Source of the DNA: Bradyrhizobium manausense
Lineage (GTDB): Bacteria > Pseudomonadota > Alphaproteobacteria > Rhizobiales > Xanthobacteraceae
Assembly: GCF_018129685.1 (NCBI RefSeq)
Contig: NZ_JAFCLG010000021.1
Span: 32,254-96,253 of the forward strand
DNA: 64,000 nt
Direction of reading: 5' to 3'
In this document: positions 32,197-42,547 of the stretch, piece by piece
Numbering within the stretch: position 1 is the stretch's first letter
How the letters are laid out: each line of letters begins with the position of its first letter
Notes under the pieces: generated by a model
What the model was told of the DNA's origin: nothing
The model's input: the letters and a program-made list of their open reading frames with translations, nothing else
Database searches by the model: none
Translations under genes and position numbers: made by a program

Positions 32197-32424
32197 TTGC
32201 GTGAACTGGTTCGGACCAACGATATCGTGCTGGTGTCGGCGATCGGCGCGTTGCTCGACGGCGCCAACATCCATCATCTGGTGCTGGACCAGAATATGAG
32301 CATCATTGAGGGCTCGCTCGGCGTCCTGCCGCGGCGGATCCTGGTCCATGACGACGATGCCATCGAGGCCCGCCAGCTCCTGACCGACGCCGGCCTCAGC
32401 CACGAACTGCGCGGCGATGATTGA
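32197..32424 (+). CDS. DUF2007 protein (putative signal-transducing protein)
   Basis: A 75-aa DUF2007 protein: MRELVRTNDIVLVSAIGALLDGANI then VLDQNMSIIEGSLGVLPRRILV, a short alpha/beta fold related to PII-like regulators but of unknown role. The start is TTG, supported by a perfect AGGAGG six bases upstream. It overlaps trmN6 by 8 bp, so the two are translationally coupled. This ispB/DUF2007/trmN6 arrangement is conserved in Rhizobiales. Confidence 0.85.
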   Translation: MRELVRTNDIVLVSAIGALLDGANIHHLVLDQNMSIIEGSLGVLPRRILVHDDDAIEARQLLTDAGLSHELRGDD

Positions 32425-33184
32425 CGTCGTCACAGATCTCACCGAGGACGCCCTTCTCGGCGGCCAGCTGCTGCTGAAGCAGAAGCGATCCGGCCACCGG
32501 GCCGGGCACGATGCAATTCTGCTTGCGGCGGCGACCGAGGCCCGCGAAGGCGACCGTGTGGTCGATCTCGGCACTGGCGTCGGCACGGCTGGGTTGGCGC
32601 TGGCCCGGCGTGTGGCTGGCCTCAAGCTTTGCCTTGTCGAGATCAATCCGGAACTGGCCGAGCTCGCACGCGTCAATGCTGCCGCGAACGCAATTGACGC
32701 TGATGTGATCGTGCTCGACGTGACGGCGGACCCGCGGGTCTTTGCGGCCCATGGGCTCATGCCTGACAGCGCGGACCGCTTGTTGATGAACCCGCCCTTC
32801 AATGATCCCTCGCGACACCGCGGCTCGCCGGACCAGGCGCGTCAGGCCGCGCATGTTGCAACGGAAGAGACGCTGCATGCGTGGGTGCATGCAGCGCGGC
32901 GCATCCTCCGATCGAACGGTGTGTTGACCTTGATCTGGCGCGCGGATGGATTGGCGGAGGTTTTGGCAGCGCTGTCACGCGGTTTCGGCAGCCTGTCGGT
33001 GCTGCCCATTCATGGCGATGCAGAAAAACCTGCGATCCGTGTTCTGGTGCGTGCCGTTAAAGGTGGCCGAGCGCCGCTGCGCTTGTTGCCGGGCCTCATG
33101 CTCAATGACGGGTCACGTCTGCCTAAAAAAGAGGTGCGGAATATTCTGGAGGGGAGGGCGGTCCTGCCGCTGGCAGAGCCGTGA
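32417..33184 (+). CDS. trmN6: tRNA1(Val) A37 N6-methyltransferase-like protein
   Basis: A 255-aa class I SAM methyltransferase of the YfiC/TrmN6 group (COG4123). The SAM motif is VVDLGTGVGTAGLALA (about residues 49-64), the acidic loop LVEINPELAELAR follows, and the catalytic N6-adenine motif is LLMNPPFNDPSRHRGSP. By homology it methylates adenosine next to the anticodon in tRNA. The overlap with DUF2007 suggests a single transcript. Its stop lies 5 bp from the end of a tiny gene on the other strand. Confidence 0.87.
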   Translation: MIDVVTDLTEDALLGGQLLLKQKRSGHRAGHDAILLAAATEAREGDRVVDLGTGVGTAGLALARRVAGLKLCLVEINPELAELARVNAAANAIDADVIVLDVTADPRVFAAHGLMPDSADRLLMNPPFNDPSRHRGSPDQARQAAHVATEETLHAWVHAARRILRSNGVLTLIWRADGLAEVLAALSRGFGSLSVLPIHGDAEKPAIRVLVRAVKGGRAPLRLLPGLMLNDGSRLPKKEVRNILEGRAVLPLAEP

Positions 33185-33188
33185 CGGC

Positions 33189-33287
33189 TTACTGCGGAAG
33201 CGATTCCGACCGCTGTTCGGGCTGGGATGTAAAGCGAATCGCAGTGAAGAGCGCGCCGATCAGCATCAACAGCAGATAGATCTTCAT
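33189..33287 (-). CDS. Small single-pass membrane protein, 32 aa
   Basis: A 32-residue open frame beginning MKIYLLLMLIGALFTAIRF and ending SESLPQ-stop. The first 18 residues form one hydrophobic helix after a Lys, a typical small membrane protein. The ATG is preceded by GGAG eight bases upstream, a clear ribosome site in this genome. It lies between the convergent end of trmN6 and the start of the SppA-like gene, and no larger frame competes. Function is unknown; it could also be a short signal-bearing leader. Confidence 0.6.
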   Translation of the reverse strand: MKIYLLLMLIGALFTAIRFTSQPEQRSESLPQ

Positions 33288-33400
33288 GGCATTTTCTCCG
33301 CTGCCTCATTGCAGCTTCCCAGCGAGGATTCTGCAAAACACGTTCCAGGCACCAGCAATGACAGTCGCGTGATAAGAATTGGTTAATCAGGAGTAACGGC

Positions 33401-34309
33401 ATGGCCGAACAATTGAACGATCGCGCGAGTTCCGGCTTGGCCGACAAGCTCATGCAATATCTGCCGGCGCGCTTCCGCCCGGGCACGACCGTGGTGCCGG
33501 TGGTGCGCCTATCGGGCGTCATCGGCGCGGTGACGCCGCTGCGCCCGGGCATGACGCTCGCGGGCGTCGCCCGCGTGCTGGAGCGGGCCTTTTCGGTCCG
33601 CAACGCCAAGGCGGTCGCGCTGGTGATCAATTCGCCCGGCGGCTCACCCGTCCAGTCGCGGCAGATCTACTTGCGCATCAAGCAGCTTGCGGCGGAGAAG
33701 AAGTTGCCGGTGCTGGTGTTCGTCGAGGACGTCGCGGCCTCCGGCGGCTACATGATTGCCTGCGCCGGCGACGAGATTTTTTGCGATCCGTCCTCGATCC
33801 TCGGCTCGATCGGCGTGGTCGGCGGTAGCTTCGGTTTCCAGGAGGCGATCAAGCGGCTCGGCATCGAGCGGCGGCTCTACACGGCGGGCGCGCACAAGGC
33901 GATGCTTGATCCGTTCCTCCCCGAAAACCCCGACGACGTCGCCAGGCTCAAGGCGCTTCAGCGCGAGATCCACCAGATCTTCATCGCCCTGGTGAAGGAG
34001 AGCCGCGGTACCAGGCTGAAGGGCGCCGACGACACCTTGTTCACCGGCGAGTACTGGGCTGGCGAGACCTCGGTCGAACTTGGGCTCGCCGACGGCATCG
34101 GCGATATCCGCTCAACTCTTCGTGCCCGCTATGGCGAGAAGGTTCTCACCCCCGTGATCGCGCAGCCGGCCGGGCTGCTGTCCGGCCTGCTGGGGCGGAA
34201 ATCGCCCGGCGCGGGCCAGCTTTCGGCCATGGAATCAATGGTCGGGCTGCCGGACGAGCTCATCTCGGCAGTCGAGACGCGGGCGATTTGGGCGAAATTC
34301 GGGTTCTAG
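33401..34309 (+). CDS. sppA: S49-family peptidase (SppA/SohB-like)
   Basis: A 302-aa serine peptidase of the signal peptide peptidase A family. The oxyanion and substrate segment is LVINSPGGSPVQSRQIY. The nucleophile Ser is in DVAASGGYMIAC, and the general-base Lys is expected in TAGAHKAMLDPFLPE. It lacks the N-terminal membrane helix of enterobacterial SppA, so it may be soluble or peripheral. Such proteins degrade leftover signal peptides or membrane protein fragments. It starts 113 bp after the tiny membrane protein locus, on the opposite strand to it. Confidence 0.9.
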   Translation: MAEQLNDRASSGLADKLMQYLPARFRPGTTVVPVVRLSGVIGAVTPLRPGMTLAGVARVLERAFSVRNAKAVALVINSPGGSPVQSRQIYLRIKQLAAEKKLPVLVFVEDVAASGGYMIACAGDEIFCDPSSILGSIGVVGGSFGFQEAIKRLGIERRLYTAGAHKAMLDPFLPENPDDVARLKALQREIHQIFIALVKESRGTRLKGADDTLFTGEYWAGETSVELGLADGIGDIRSTLRARYGEKVLTPVIAQPAGLLSGLLGRKSPGAGQLSAMESMVGLPDELISAVETRAIWAKFGF

Positions 34310-34351
34310 GCGGAGGCCCTCCCGCGCCATTTGGTCCAGGGGAACTTGAAG

Positions 34352-34376
34352 CCGGGCCGATTGCGGCGCGGCCCGG
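34352..34376 (+). terminator. Hairpin downstream of sppA
   Basis: CCGGGCCG (34352-34359) pairs with CGGCCCGG (34369-34376) around 9 nt. No U-run follows, so it could be an intrinsic terminator of low efficiency or merely a stable structure. Confidence 0.3.
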
Positions 34377-34425
34377 ACTGCGCGAATATGCGCGTGGGGG
34401 CTGAGCATTGAACAAGGATCGACCG

Positions 34426-34617
34426 ATGCCGCCGTTCGTTGCATTTGCGGGCGTGCTAGGTGGGCTTGCCGTGGTCCGCTGGGCCTACAAGACCGCCATC
34501 AGGATCAATGAGGAGCTGGAGGAGATGCGCCTCTCGCGCGTCGCCGAAGCCGCTCACGCCGGGGAAATTCGGACGTTGAAGCGGGACCCCGTCACCGGGG
34601 CTTATAGGCCGGGTTAG
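34426..34617 (+). CDS. Small conserved protein with one membrane segment
   Basis: A 63-aa protein starting MPPFVAFAGVLGGLAVVRWAY, an N-terminal membrane segment, followed by a helical part (INEELEEMRLSRVAEAAHAGE) and a basic tail TLKRDPVTGAYRPG. The ATG at 34426 has AAGGA 8 bases upstream, whereas the TTG at 34408 lacks a site. The architecture is common among Rhizobiales small proteins next to sppA and glyQ, but the role is not known. Confidence 0.7.
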   Translation: MPPFVAFAGVLGGLAVVRWAYKTAIRINEELEEMRLSRVAEAAHAGEIRTLKRDPVTGAYRPG

Positions 34618-34640
34618 TTCTTCAATTTCACACAGCTGCC

Positions 34641-34756
34641 GTAGGGTGGGCAAAGCCGGCGGGGCGCGAAAGCGCACCGGAGGCGTGCCCACCGTTTTCG
34701 GTCGCGGTTGACGAAAGATGGTGGGCACGGCGCAAGGGCGCCTTTGCCCACCGTGC
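34641..34756. repeat. Intergenic palindromic repeat, GTAGGGTGGGCAAA family, copy 3
   Basis: A 116-bp element with the same left end and a slightly degraded right end (TTTGCCCACCGTGCGG instead of TTTGCCCACCCTACG). It is longer than the other copies because of an extra GC-rich loop in the left half. It lies 109 bp before glyQ. Confidence 0.8.
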
Positions 34757-34864
34757 GGCATCGTGCCGGAATGGCCCGAATCCGTCCCTTTGCCTTGATT
34801 CCCTTCCCCGCCGTCGATACGGTCCCGCGCGATTCAAAACCCCCCGCGAGAGCCTGATCTGACG

Positions 34865-35800
34865 ATGGACGCCTCATTGCCCGCCCATATGCGCCCGGAA
34901 CGCTCGTTCCAGGGCTTCATCCTCGCGCTCCAGCGGTTCTGGGCCGAGCAGGGCTGCGTGATCCTGCAGCCCTACGACATGGAGATGGGCGCGGGGACCT
35001 TCCATCCGGCCACCACCTTGCGCGCGCTCGGGCCCAAACCCTGGAACGCGGCCTATGTGCAGCCCTCGCGCCGGCCCAAGGATGGCCGCTACGGCGAGAA
35101 CCCGAACCGGATGCAGCACTATTACCAGTTCCAGGTGATCATGAAGCCGTCGCCGCCGAACCTTCAGGAGCTGTACCTGAAGTCGCTCGCCGCGATCGGC
35201 ATCGATTCCGCCGTGCACGACATCCGCTTCGTCGAGGACGATTGGGAAAGCCCGACGCTGGGTGCCTGGGGCCTTGGCTGGGAGTGCTGGTGCGACGGCA
35301 TGGAAGTCAGCCAGTTCACCTACTTCCAGCAGGTCGCCGGCTTCGAATGCGCGCCGGTCGCCGGCGAGCTCACCTACGGGCTCGAGCGCCTCGCGATGTA
35401 TGTGCAGGGCGTCGACCGCGTCTACGACCTCAATTTCAACGGCCGCGAGGGTGATGCCAAGGTCACCTATGGCGACGTCTTCCTCCAGGCCGAGCGGGAA
35501 TATTCGCGGCACAATTTCGAAATTGCCGACACCGCGATGCTGTTCGAGCAGTTCAAGATGGCTGAAGCGGCCTGCCGGAAATATCTCGAGTCCGGTTGGC
35601 GCGAGGGCAATCGCAAAGAGCACCTGATGGCGCTGCCGGCCTATGACCAGTGCATCAAGGCGAGCCATGTCTTCAACCTGCTCGATGCGCGCGGCGTGAT
35701 CTCGGTGACCGAGCGGCAGAGCTACATTCTTCGCGTGCGCGAACTTGCAAAAGCCTGCGGCGAGGCCTGGATCCACACTGAAGCGGGCGGAGCGGCCTGA
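34865..35800 (+). CDS. glyQ: Glycine-tRNA ligase alpha subunit
   Basis: A 311-aa alpha subunit of the heterotetrameric glycyl-tRNA synthetase. The beginning RSFQGFILALQRFWAEQGCVI and the motif GAGTFHPATTLRALGPKPWN are canonical, as are ARRPKDGRYGENPNRMQHYYQ-type substrate residues (here SRRPKDGRYGENPNRMQHYY). It carries the aminoacylation site. It overlaps glyS by 1 bp, ensuring matched synthesis. Confidence 0.97.
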   Translation: MDASLPAHMRPERSFQGFILALQRFWAEQGCVILQPYDMEMGAGTFHPATTLRALGPKPWNAAYVQPSRRPKDGRYGENPNRMQHYYQFQVIMKPSPPNLQELYLKSLAAIGIDSAVHDIRFVEDDWESPTLGAWGLGWECWCDGMEVSQFTYFQQVAGFECAPVAGELTYGLERLAMYVQGVDRVYDLNFNGREGDAKVTYGDVFLQAEREYSRHNFEIADTAMLFEQFKMAEAACRKYLESGWREGNRKEHLMALPAYDQCIKASHVFNLLDARGVISVTERQSYILRVRELAKACGEAWIHTEAGGAA

Positions 35801-37899
35801 TGCCCGATCTTTTGCTGGAGCTGTTCTCCGAAGAAATTCCCGCGCGCATGCAGGCCAAGGCGGCCGACGATCTGCGTCGTCTTGTCACCGAGAAGCTCGT
35901 CGCCGAAGGTCTCGTCTACGAAGGCGCGAAAGCCTTTGCGACGCCGCGCCGCCTCGCGCTCACCGTGCATGGCATCCCCGCGCGCCAGCCTGACCTGAAG
36001 ACCGAGCGCCGCGGACCGAAAGTCGGCGCCCCCGATGCGGCCGTGCAGGGCTTTCTGAAGGCGACAGGCCTGAAGTCGCTCGATGAAGCCAAGATCCAGC
36101 GCGACCCCAAGGGTGATTTCTACATCGGTTTGATCGAGAAGGCCGGACGCGACGCGATCGACGTGCTCGCGGAAATCCTGCCCGTCATCATCCGCACCTT
36201 CCCCTGGCCGAAATCGATGCGCTGGGGCGCCCTTTCGGCCAAGCCCGGCTCGCTGAGCTGGGTGCGTCCGCTGCACGCGATCACCGCGACCTTCGGCCTC
36301 GAGACCGAAGAGCCCGATATCGTGAAGTTCCAGGTCGATGGCATCGAGAGCGGCCAGACCACCTACGGCCATCGCTTCATGGCGCCGTCAGCGATTTCTG
36401 TCCGCCGCTTCGAGGATTACGAGGCCAAGCTCCTGGACGCGAAGGTCGTGCTCGACCCCGAGCGGCGCAAGGATGCAATCCTCACCGACGCCAAGCAGCT
36501 GGCGTTTGCGCAAGGGTTTGAATTGGTCGAGGACCAGAACCTGCTCGACGAGGTCTCAGGCCTCGTCGAATGGCCGGTGGTGCTGATGGGCTCGTTCGAG
36601 CAAGAGTTCTTGAAGACTCCGGATGAGGTGATCCGCGCCACCATCCGCAACAACCAGAAATGCTTCGTGGTGCGCGACCCCAAGACGGGCAAGCTCGCGA
36701 GCAAGTTCATCCTGGTCGCCAACATCGAGGCCACCGATGGTGGCAAGACCATCATCGGCGGCAACGAGCGCGTGATCCGCGCGCGGCTGAGCGATGCGAA
36801 GTTTTTTTACGAGACTGACCTCAAGACCAGGCTCGAGGATCGGCTGCCGAAGTTCGACCAGATCGTGTTCCACGAGAAGCTCGGCACGCAGGCTGAGCGC
36901 ATCAAGCGGATCGAGCGCCTCGCCGCGGAGATCGCGCCGCTGGTCGGCGCCGATGTCGCCAAGGCGACGCGTGCCGCGCATCTGGCCAAGGCGGACTTGC
37001 TGACCGAAGTCGTCGGCGAATTCCCCGAGGTGCAGGGGCTGATGGGTAAGTACTATGCGCTTGCCCAGGGCGAGGATGCTTCCGTCGCCGCGGCTTGCGA
37101 GGAGCACTACAAGCCGCAAGGTCCGACCGATCGCGTGCCGACCGATCCGGTCAGCGTCGCGGTGGCGCTTGCCGACAAACTCGACACGTTGATTGGCTTC
37201 TGGGCCATCGACGAGAAACCGACGGGAAGCAAGGACCCATATGCGCTGCGTCGCGCGGCGCTGGGCGTGATCCGGCTGATCGCGGACAATACGCTGCGGC
37301 TTTCGCTCATGACGGTGGCCGCGTCCGCGCTCGCCGGTTTGTCGGTGCAGCCTGCGGATGGGGACAAGATCCCGAGCGATCTCCTCGCATTCTTCGCCGA
37401 TCGTCTCAAGGTCCAGCTCCGCGAGCAAGGCGCGCGTCATGATCTCGTCGATGCCGTGTTCGCGCTCGGCGGCCAGGACGATCTCCTGATGATCGTCCGC
37501 CGCGTCGAGGCGCTCGGAAAATTCCTCGAGAGCGACGACGGCAAGAACCTGCTCGCCGGCATCAAGCGCGCGAGCAACATCCTTGGCATCGAGGAGAAGA
37601 AGGACAAGCGCAGCTTCGACGGCGCGCCGGATGCGGCGCTCTACAGTCTCGATGAGGAAAAGGCGCTGGCAAAGGCGATCGGCGAGGTCAGCGCGGAGGC
37701 GAGTGCTGCCGTCGCCAAGGAGGACTTCGCCGCCGCGATGAGCGCGATGGCCAAGCTGCGTCCGCCGGTCGATGCGTTCTTTGAAAAAGTGCGCGTCAAC
37801 GACGATGATGCGAAGGTGCGCGAGAACCGCTTGAAGCTCCTGAACGAGATCCGCAGTGCCACGCGTGCGGTGGCGGATTTCTCGAAGATCCAGGATTGA
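35800..37899 (+). CDS. glyS: Glycine-tRNA ligase beta subunit
   Basis: A 699-aa beta subunit that recognises tRNA-Gly. It starts MPDLLLELFSEEIPARMQAKA, as usual. The family segment FPWPKSMRWG is present, as are GHRFMAP and the HD-like core region FHEKLGTQAERIKRIERLA. The C-terminus is the anticodon-binding domain (FFEKVRVNDDDAKVRENRLKLL). The start codon overlaps the glyQ stop. It is normal in length. Confidence 0.97.
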   Translation: MPDLLLELFSEEIPARMQAKAADDLRRLVTEKLVAEGLVYEGAKAFATPRRLALTVHGIPARQPDLKTERRGPKVGAPDAAVQGFLKATGLKSLDEAKIQRDPKGDFYIGLIEKAGRDAIDVLAEILPVIIRTFPWPKSMRWGALSAKPGSLSWVRPLHAITATFGLETEEPDIVKFQVDGIESGQTTYGHRFMAPSAISVRRFEDYEAKLLDAKVVLDPERRKDAILTDAKQLAFAQGFELVEDQNLLDEVSGLVEWPVVLMGSFEQEFLKTPDEVIRATIRNNQKCFVVRDPKTGKLASKFILVANIEATDGGKTIIGGNERVIRARLSDAKFFYETDLKTRLEDRLPKFDQIVFHEKLGTQAERIKRIERLAAEIAPLVGADVAKATRAAHLAKADLLTEVVGEFPEVQGLMGKYYALAQGEDASVAAACEEHYKPQGPTDRVPTDPVSVAVALADKLDTLIGFWAIDEKPTGSKDPYALRRAALGVIRLIADNTLRLSLMTVAASALAGLSVQPADGDKIPSDLLAFFADRLKVQLREQGARHDLVDAVFALGGQDDLLMIVRRVEALGKFLESDDGKNLLAGIKRASNILGIEEKKDKRSFDGAPDAALYSLDEEKALAKAIGEVSAEASAAVAKEDFAAAMSAMAKLRPPVDAFFEKVRVNDDDAKVRENRLKLLNEIRSATRAVADFSKIQD

Positions 37900-37927
37900 G
37901 GCGCGCGGTCGAGCAGCAAATATTGCT

Positions 37928-38023
37928 GTCATTCCGGGGCGCGCGAAGCGCGAGCCCGGAATCCATAACCACGATCGTGAGTATGGATTCCGGGCCCACG
38001 CCTTCGGCGTGTCCCGGAATGAC
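37928..38023. repeat. GTCATTCCGGG-type inverted repeat
   Basis: A 96-bp element with perfect 11-bp ends (GTCATTCCGGG and CCCGGAATGAC) and inner inverted segments (GAGCCCGGAATCCATA and TATGGATTCCGGGC). It follows glyS directly. Confidence 0.85.
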
Positions 38024-38046
38024 GGCTGTGGATGGGGCACAAAAAT

Positions 38047-38079
38047 GCCCCGCCCGGCGGGGGGAAGACCGGGCGGGGC
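38047..38079. terminator. GC-rich 11-bp hairpin
   Basis: GCCCCGCCCGG (38047-38057) pairs perfectly with CCGGGCGGGGC (38069-38079) across an 11-nt loop. It may terminate glyS readthrough, or belong to the neighbouring repeats. Five As precede it, so on the minus strand it is followed by a run of five Ts, which fits a minus-strand terminator for the DUF1236 gene. Confidence 0.5.
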
Positions 38080-38173
38080 CTGATGTCCGATGACATTGCT
38101 CGCGTCAGCCTGATTGATGTGACGCGCCGGACACCGAGTTGAACGGCTCTCGTCGTCGAGCGGCGCTTGAGCA

Positions 38174-38212
38174 TGATCCGGAAAAGTGTGAAGCGGTTTT
38201 CCGAAAAGATCA
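38174..38212. repeat. TGATCCGGAAAA palindromic repeat (Rhizobiales type)
   Basis: TGATC plus CGGAAAA (38174-38185) is mirrored by TTTTCCG (38197-38203) and GATCA (38208-38212). Copies of this kind are widely scattered in Rhizobiales genomes. Confidence 0.75.
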
Positions 38213-38215
38213 GAG

Positions 38216-38259
38216 CTAAAGCGCGATGACGATTCAACCCTTTTCTCATCGCGCTTTAG
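38216..38259. repeat. 14-bp perfect inverted repeat overlapping a stop codon
   Basis: CTAAAGCGCGATGA (38216-38229) is mirrored exactly by TCATCGCGCTTTAG (38246-38259) around 16 nt. The right arm includes the stop codon of the DUF1236 gene (38256-38258). Confidence 0.8.
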
Positions 38260-38609
38260 TCCATCACCTCGACGATGCGTCGCGAGTGCGGCTCGACCAG
38301 CACGGTCTCGCCGTTCACGACGGTGTAGCGATAGGTGGTCGCGCCGAAACGTTGCGGCACGTCATAATAGGTAATGCCGGTTTCGGGTAAGGTGGTGCCG
38401 ACCACGACCCGATCGGGAATGCTGAAGGCCGGCACACGTTGTTCGACGACATAGTCACGGAACGCCGGCCGCTGCTCGACTGTGATAGTCGGGCCTTCAT
38501 CGACCACCACGGGCGCGCGTCCCACCGTGATCCCGGTTTGCGCCTGCGCCGCGATCGGCGCGCCCAGCGCGAAGCCAAGCGCAGCGAGAGCGAGAATCCT
38601 GTTCCGCAT
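38256..38609 (-). CDS. DUF1236 exported protein
   Basis: A 117-aa protein with a clear signal peptide (MRNRILALAALGFALGAPIAAQA). The mature domain resembles DUF1236: VVVGTTLPETGITYYDVPQRFG and RYTVVNGETVLVEPHSRRIVEVMD, a short fold of unknown function common in Bradyrhizobium. The ATG at 38609 is supported by AAGGAG. Its stop codon and last codons are formed by a repeat element, suggesting the element's insertion shaped the C-terminus. Confidence 0.85.
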   Translation of the reverse strand: MRNRILALAALGFALGAPIAAQAQTGITVGRAPVVVDEGPTITVEQRPAFRDYVVEQRVPAFSIPDRVVVGTTLPETGITYYDVPQRFGATTYRYTVVNGETVLVEPHSRRIVEVMD

Positions 38610-38829
38610 AGGCAACTCCTTCGAAATGATTTCAGCCGGCGCCATGGGCGCGACCGGTTGCCAATGCTGCGGCTCGCGCGATGTTCCGAAAAAGCCTCGC
38701 CGCATACGCGGCAATTTCGGGCAGTTTTCGCGAAGCCGGGAACTCGCGCGCCGCTGACGAGTCTCTACCCGCGGAACCACGTCCGCTATGATCCGCCCGC
38801 GATTCGCCTCACGTCACGAAAGATAATTC

Positions 38830-38985
38830 ATGCACCTCACCGTCGCCCATATCTCGCCGCTGCTGTCACTGCTTGCGGGCGTGCTCATCCTGATCATGCC
38901 TCGCCTGCTCAACTTCATCGTGGCGATTTTTCTCATCCTCAATGGTGCGATCGGGCTCGGTTTGCTGAAGTGGCTCCATCTCTAG
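38830..38985 (+). CDS. DUF3096 small membrane protein
   Basis: A 51-aa protein beginning MHLTVAHISPLLSLLAGVLI and ending LGLLKWLHL. Two hydrophobic segments are separated by MPRLLNFIV, matching the DUF3096 family of very short membrane proteins found beside varied genes. A GAAAG lies upstream of the ATG. Role unknown. Confidence 0.75.
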   Translation: MHLTVAHISPLLSLLAGVLILIMPRLLNFIVAIFLILNGAIGLGLLKWLHL

Positions 38986-39081
38986 GCCTTCATTTTCCGG
39001 AACTCTTCGACTTGCGCGGGCCTGCTCAAAGTGGTGTAAGGCGCGCGATTTCCCTTTCCTCTCGCAGGTTGTGTGCAAGCT

Positions 39082-42012
<2,931 letters not shown>

Positions 42013-42031
42013 GACGAAGGCACGATTTGAG

Positions 42032-42059
42032 AGAGGCGGGGCCAGCGCCCGCCTCTTTT
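42032..42059 (+). terminator. Rho-independent terminator of ppdK
   Basis: AGAGGCGGG (42032-42040) pairs perfectly with CCCGCCTCT (42048-42056) around a 7-nt loop, followed by TTT. It lies 20 bp after the ppdK stop. Confidence 0.85.
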
Positions 42060-42104
42060 CATTTGAGGCGACTACGCGGTTGTTGAGTTCGCGCAGCTGT
42101 TGCT

Positions 42105-42236
42105 CCGTCATCCTGAGGTGCGAGCGGCGCGGTGCACAGCGCCGCGCCGGGAGCCTCGAAGGATGAATCGGCCGAGATGCAGCCGGGCCGTCGCCCTTCG
42201 AGGGCCGCTGAAGAAGCGGCCACCTCAGGGTGACGG
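42105..42236. repeat. CCGTCATCCTGAGGTG inverted repeat element
   Basis: CCGTCATCCTGAGGTG (42105-42120) is mirrored by CACCTCAGGGTGACGG (42221-42236), with one mismatch. Inner sections carry further partial palindromes (GGCGCGG-TGCACAG-CGCCGCGCC). The remaining sequence to 42547 shows no gene. Confidence 0.8.
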
Positions 42237-42547
42237 TAAATTACAGCTATCTGCTTCCACACATGCGCTGCGCTCTGATCGAACCGCGCGAGTCCCGTAA
42301 TGATACGAACGCGCAAGAATGATCAGCAAGAGTTCCTTCACCATTCGCGTTGACCAGATGTTTACTGCTTCAGGTGGGCCCGCATTTACCAACGCGCGAC
42401 ATCGCCCCGTGAAAACACCTGACATCGCTTGAGTGTGCTTCGCGCGCAACGCGGATTAACGCCCCGGCAACCTAAATTAGATACTCACGAAAAAGATCGA
42501 ATTGCACGGATGTACTGGGTTCGATCGGAAACTGGCGTAAGCGTAGC

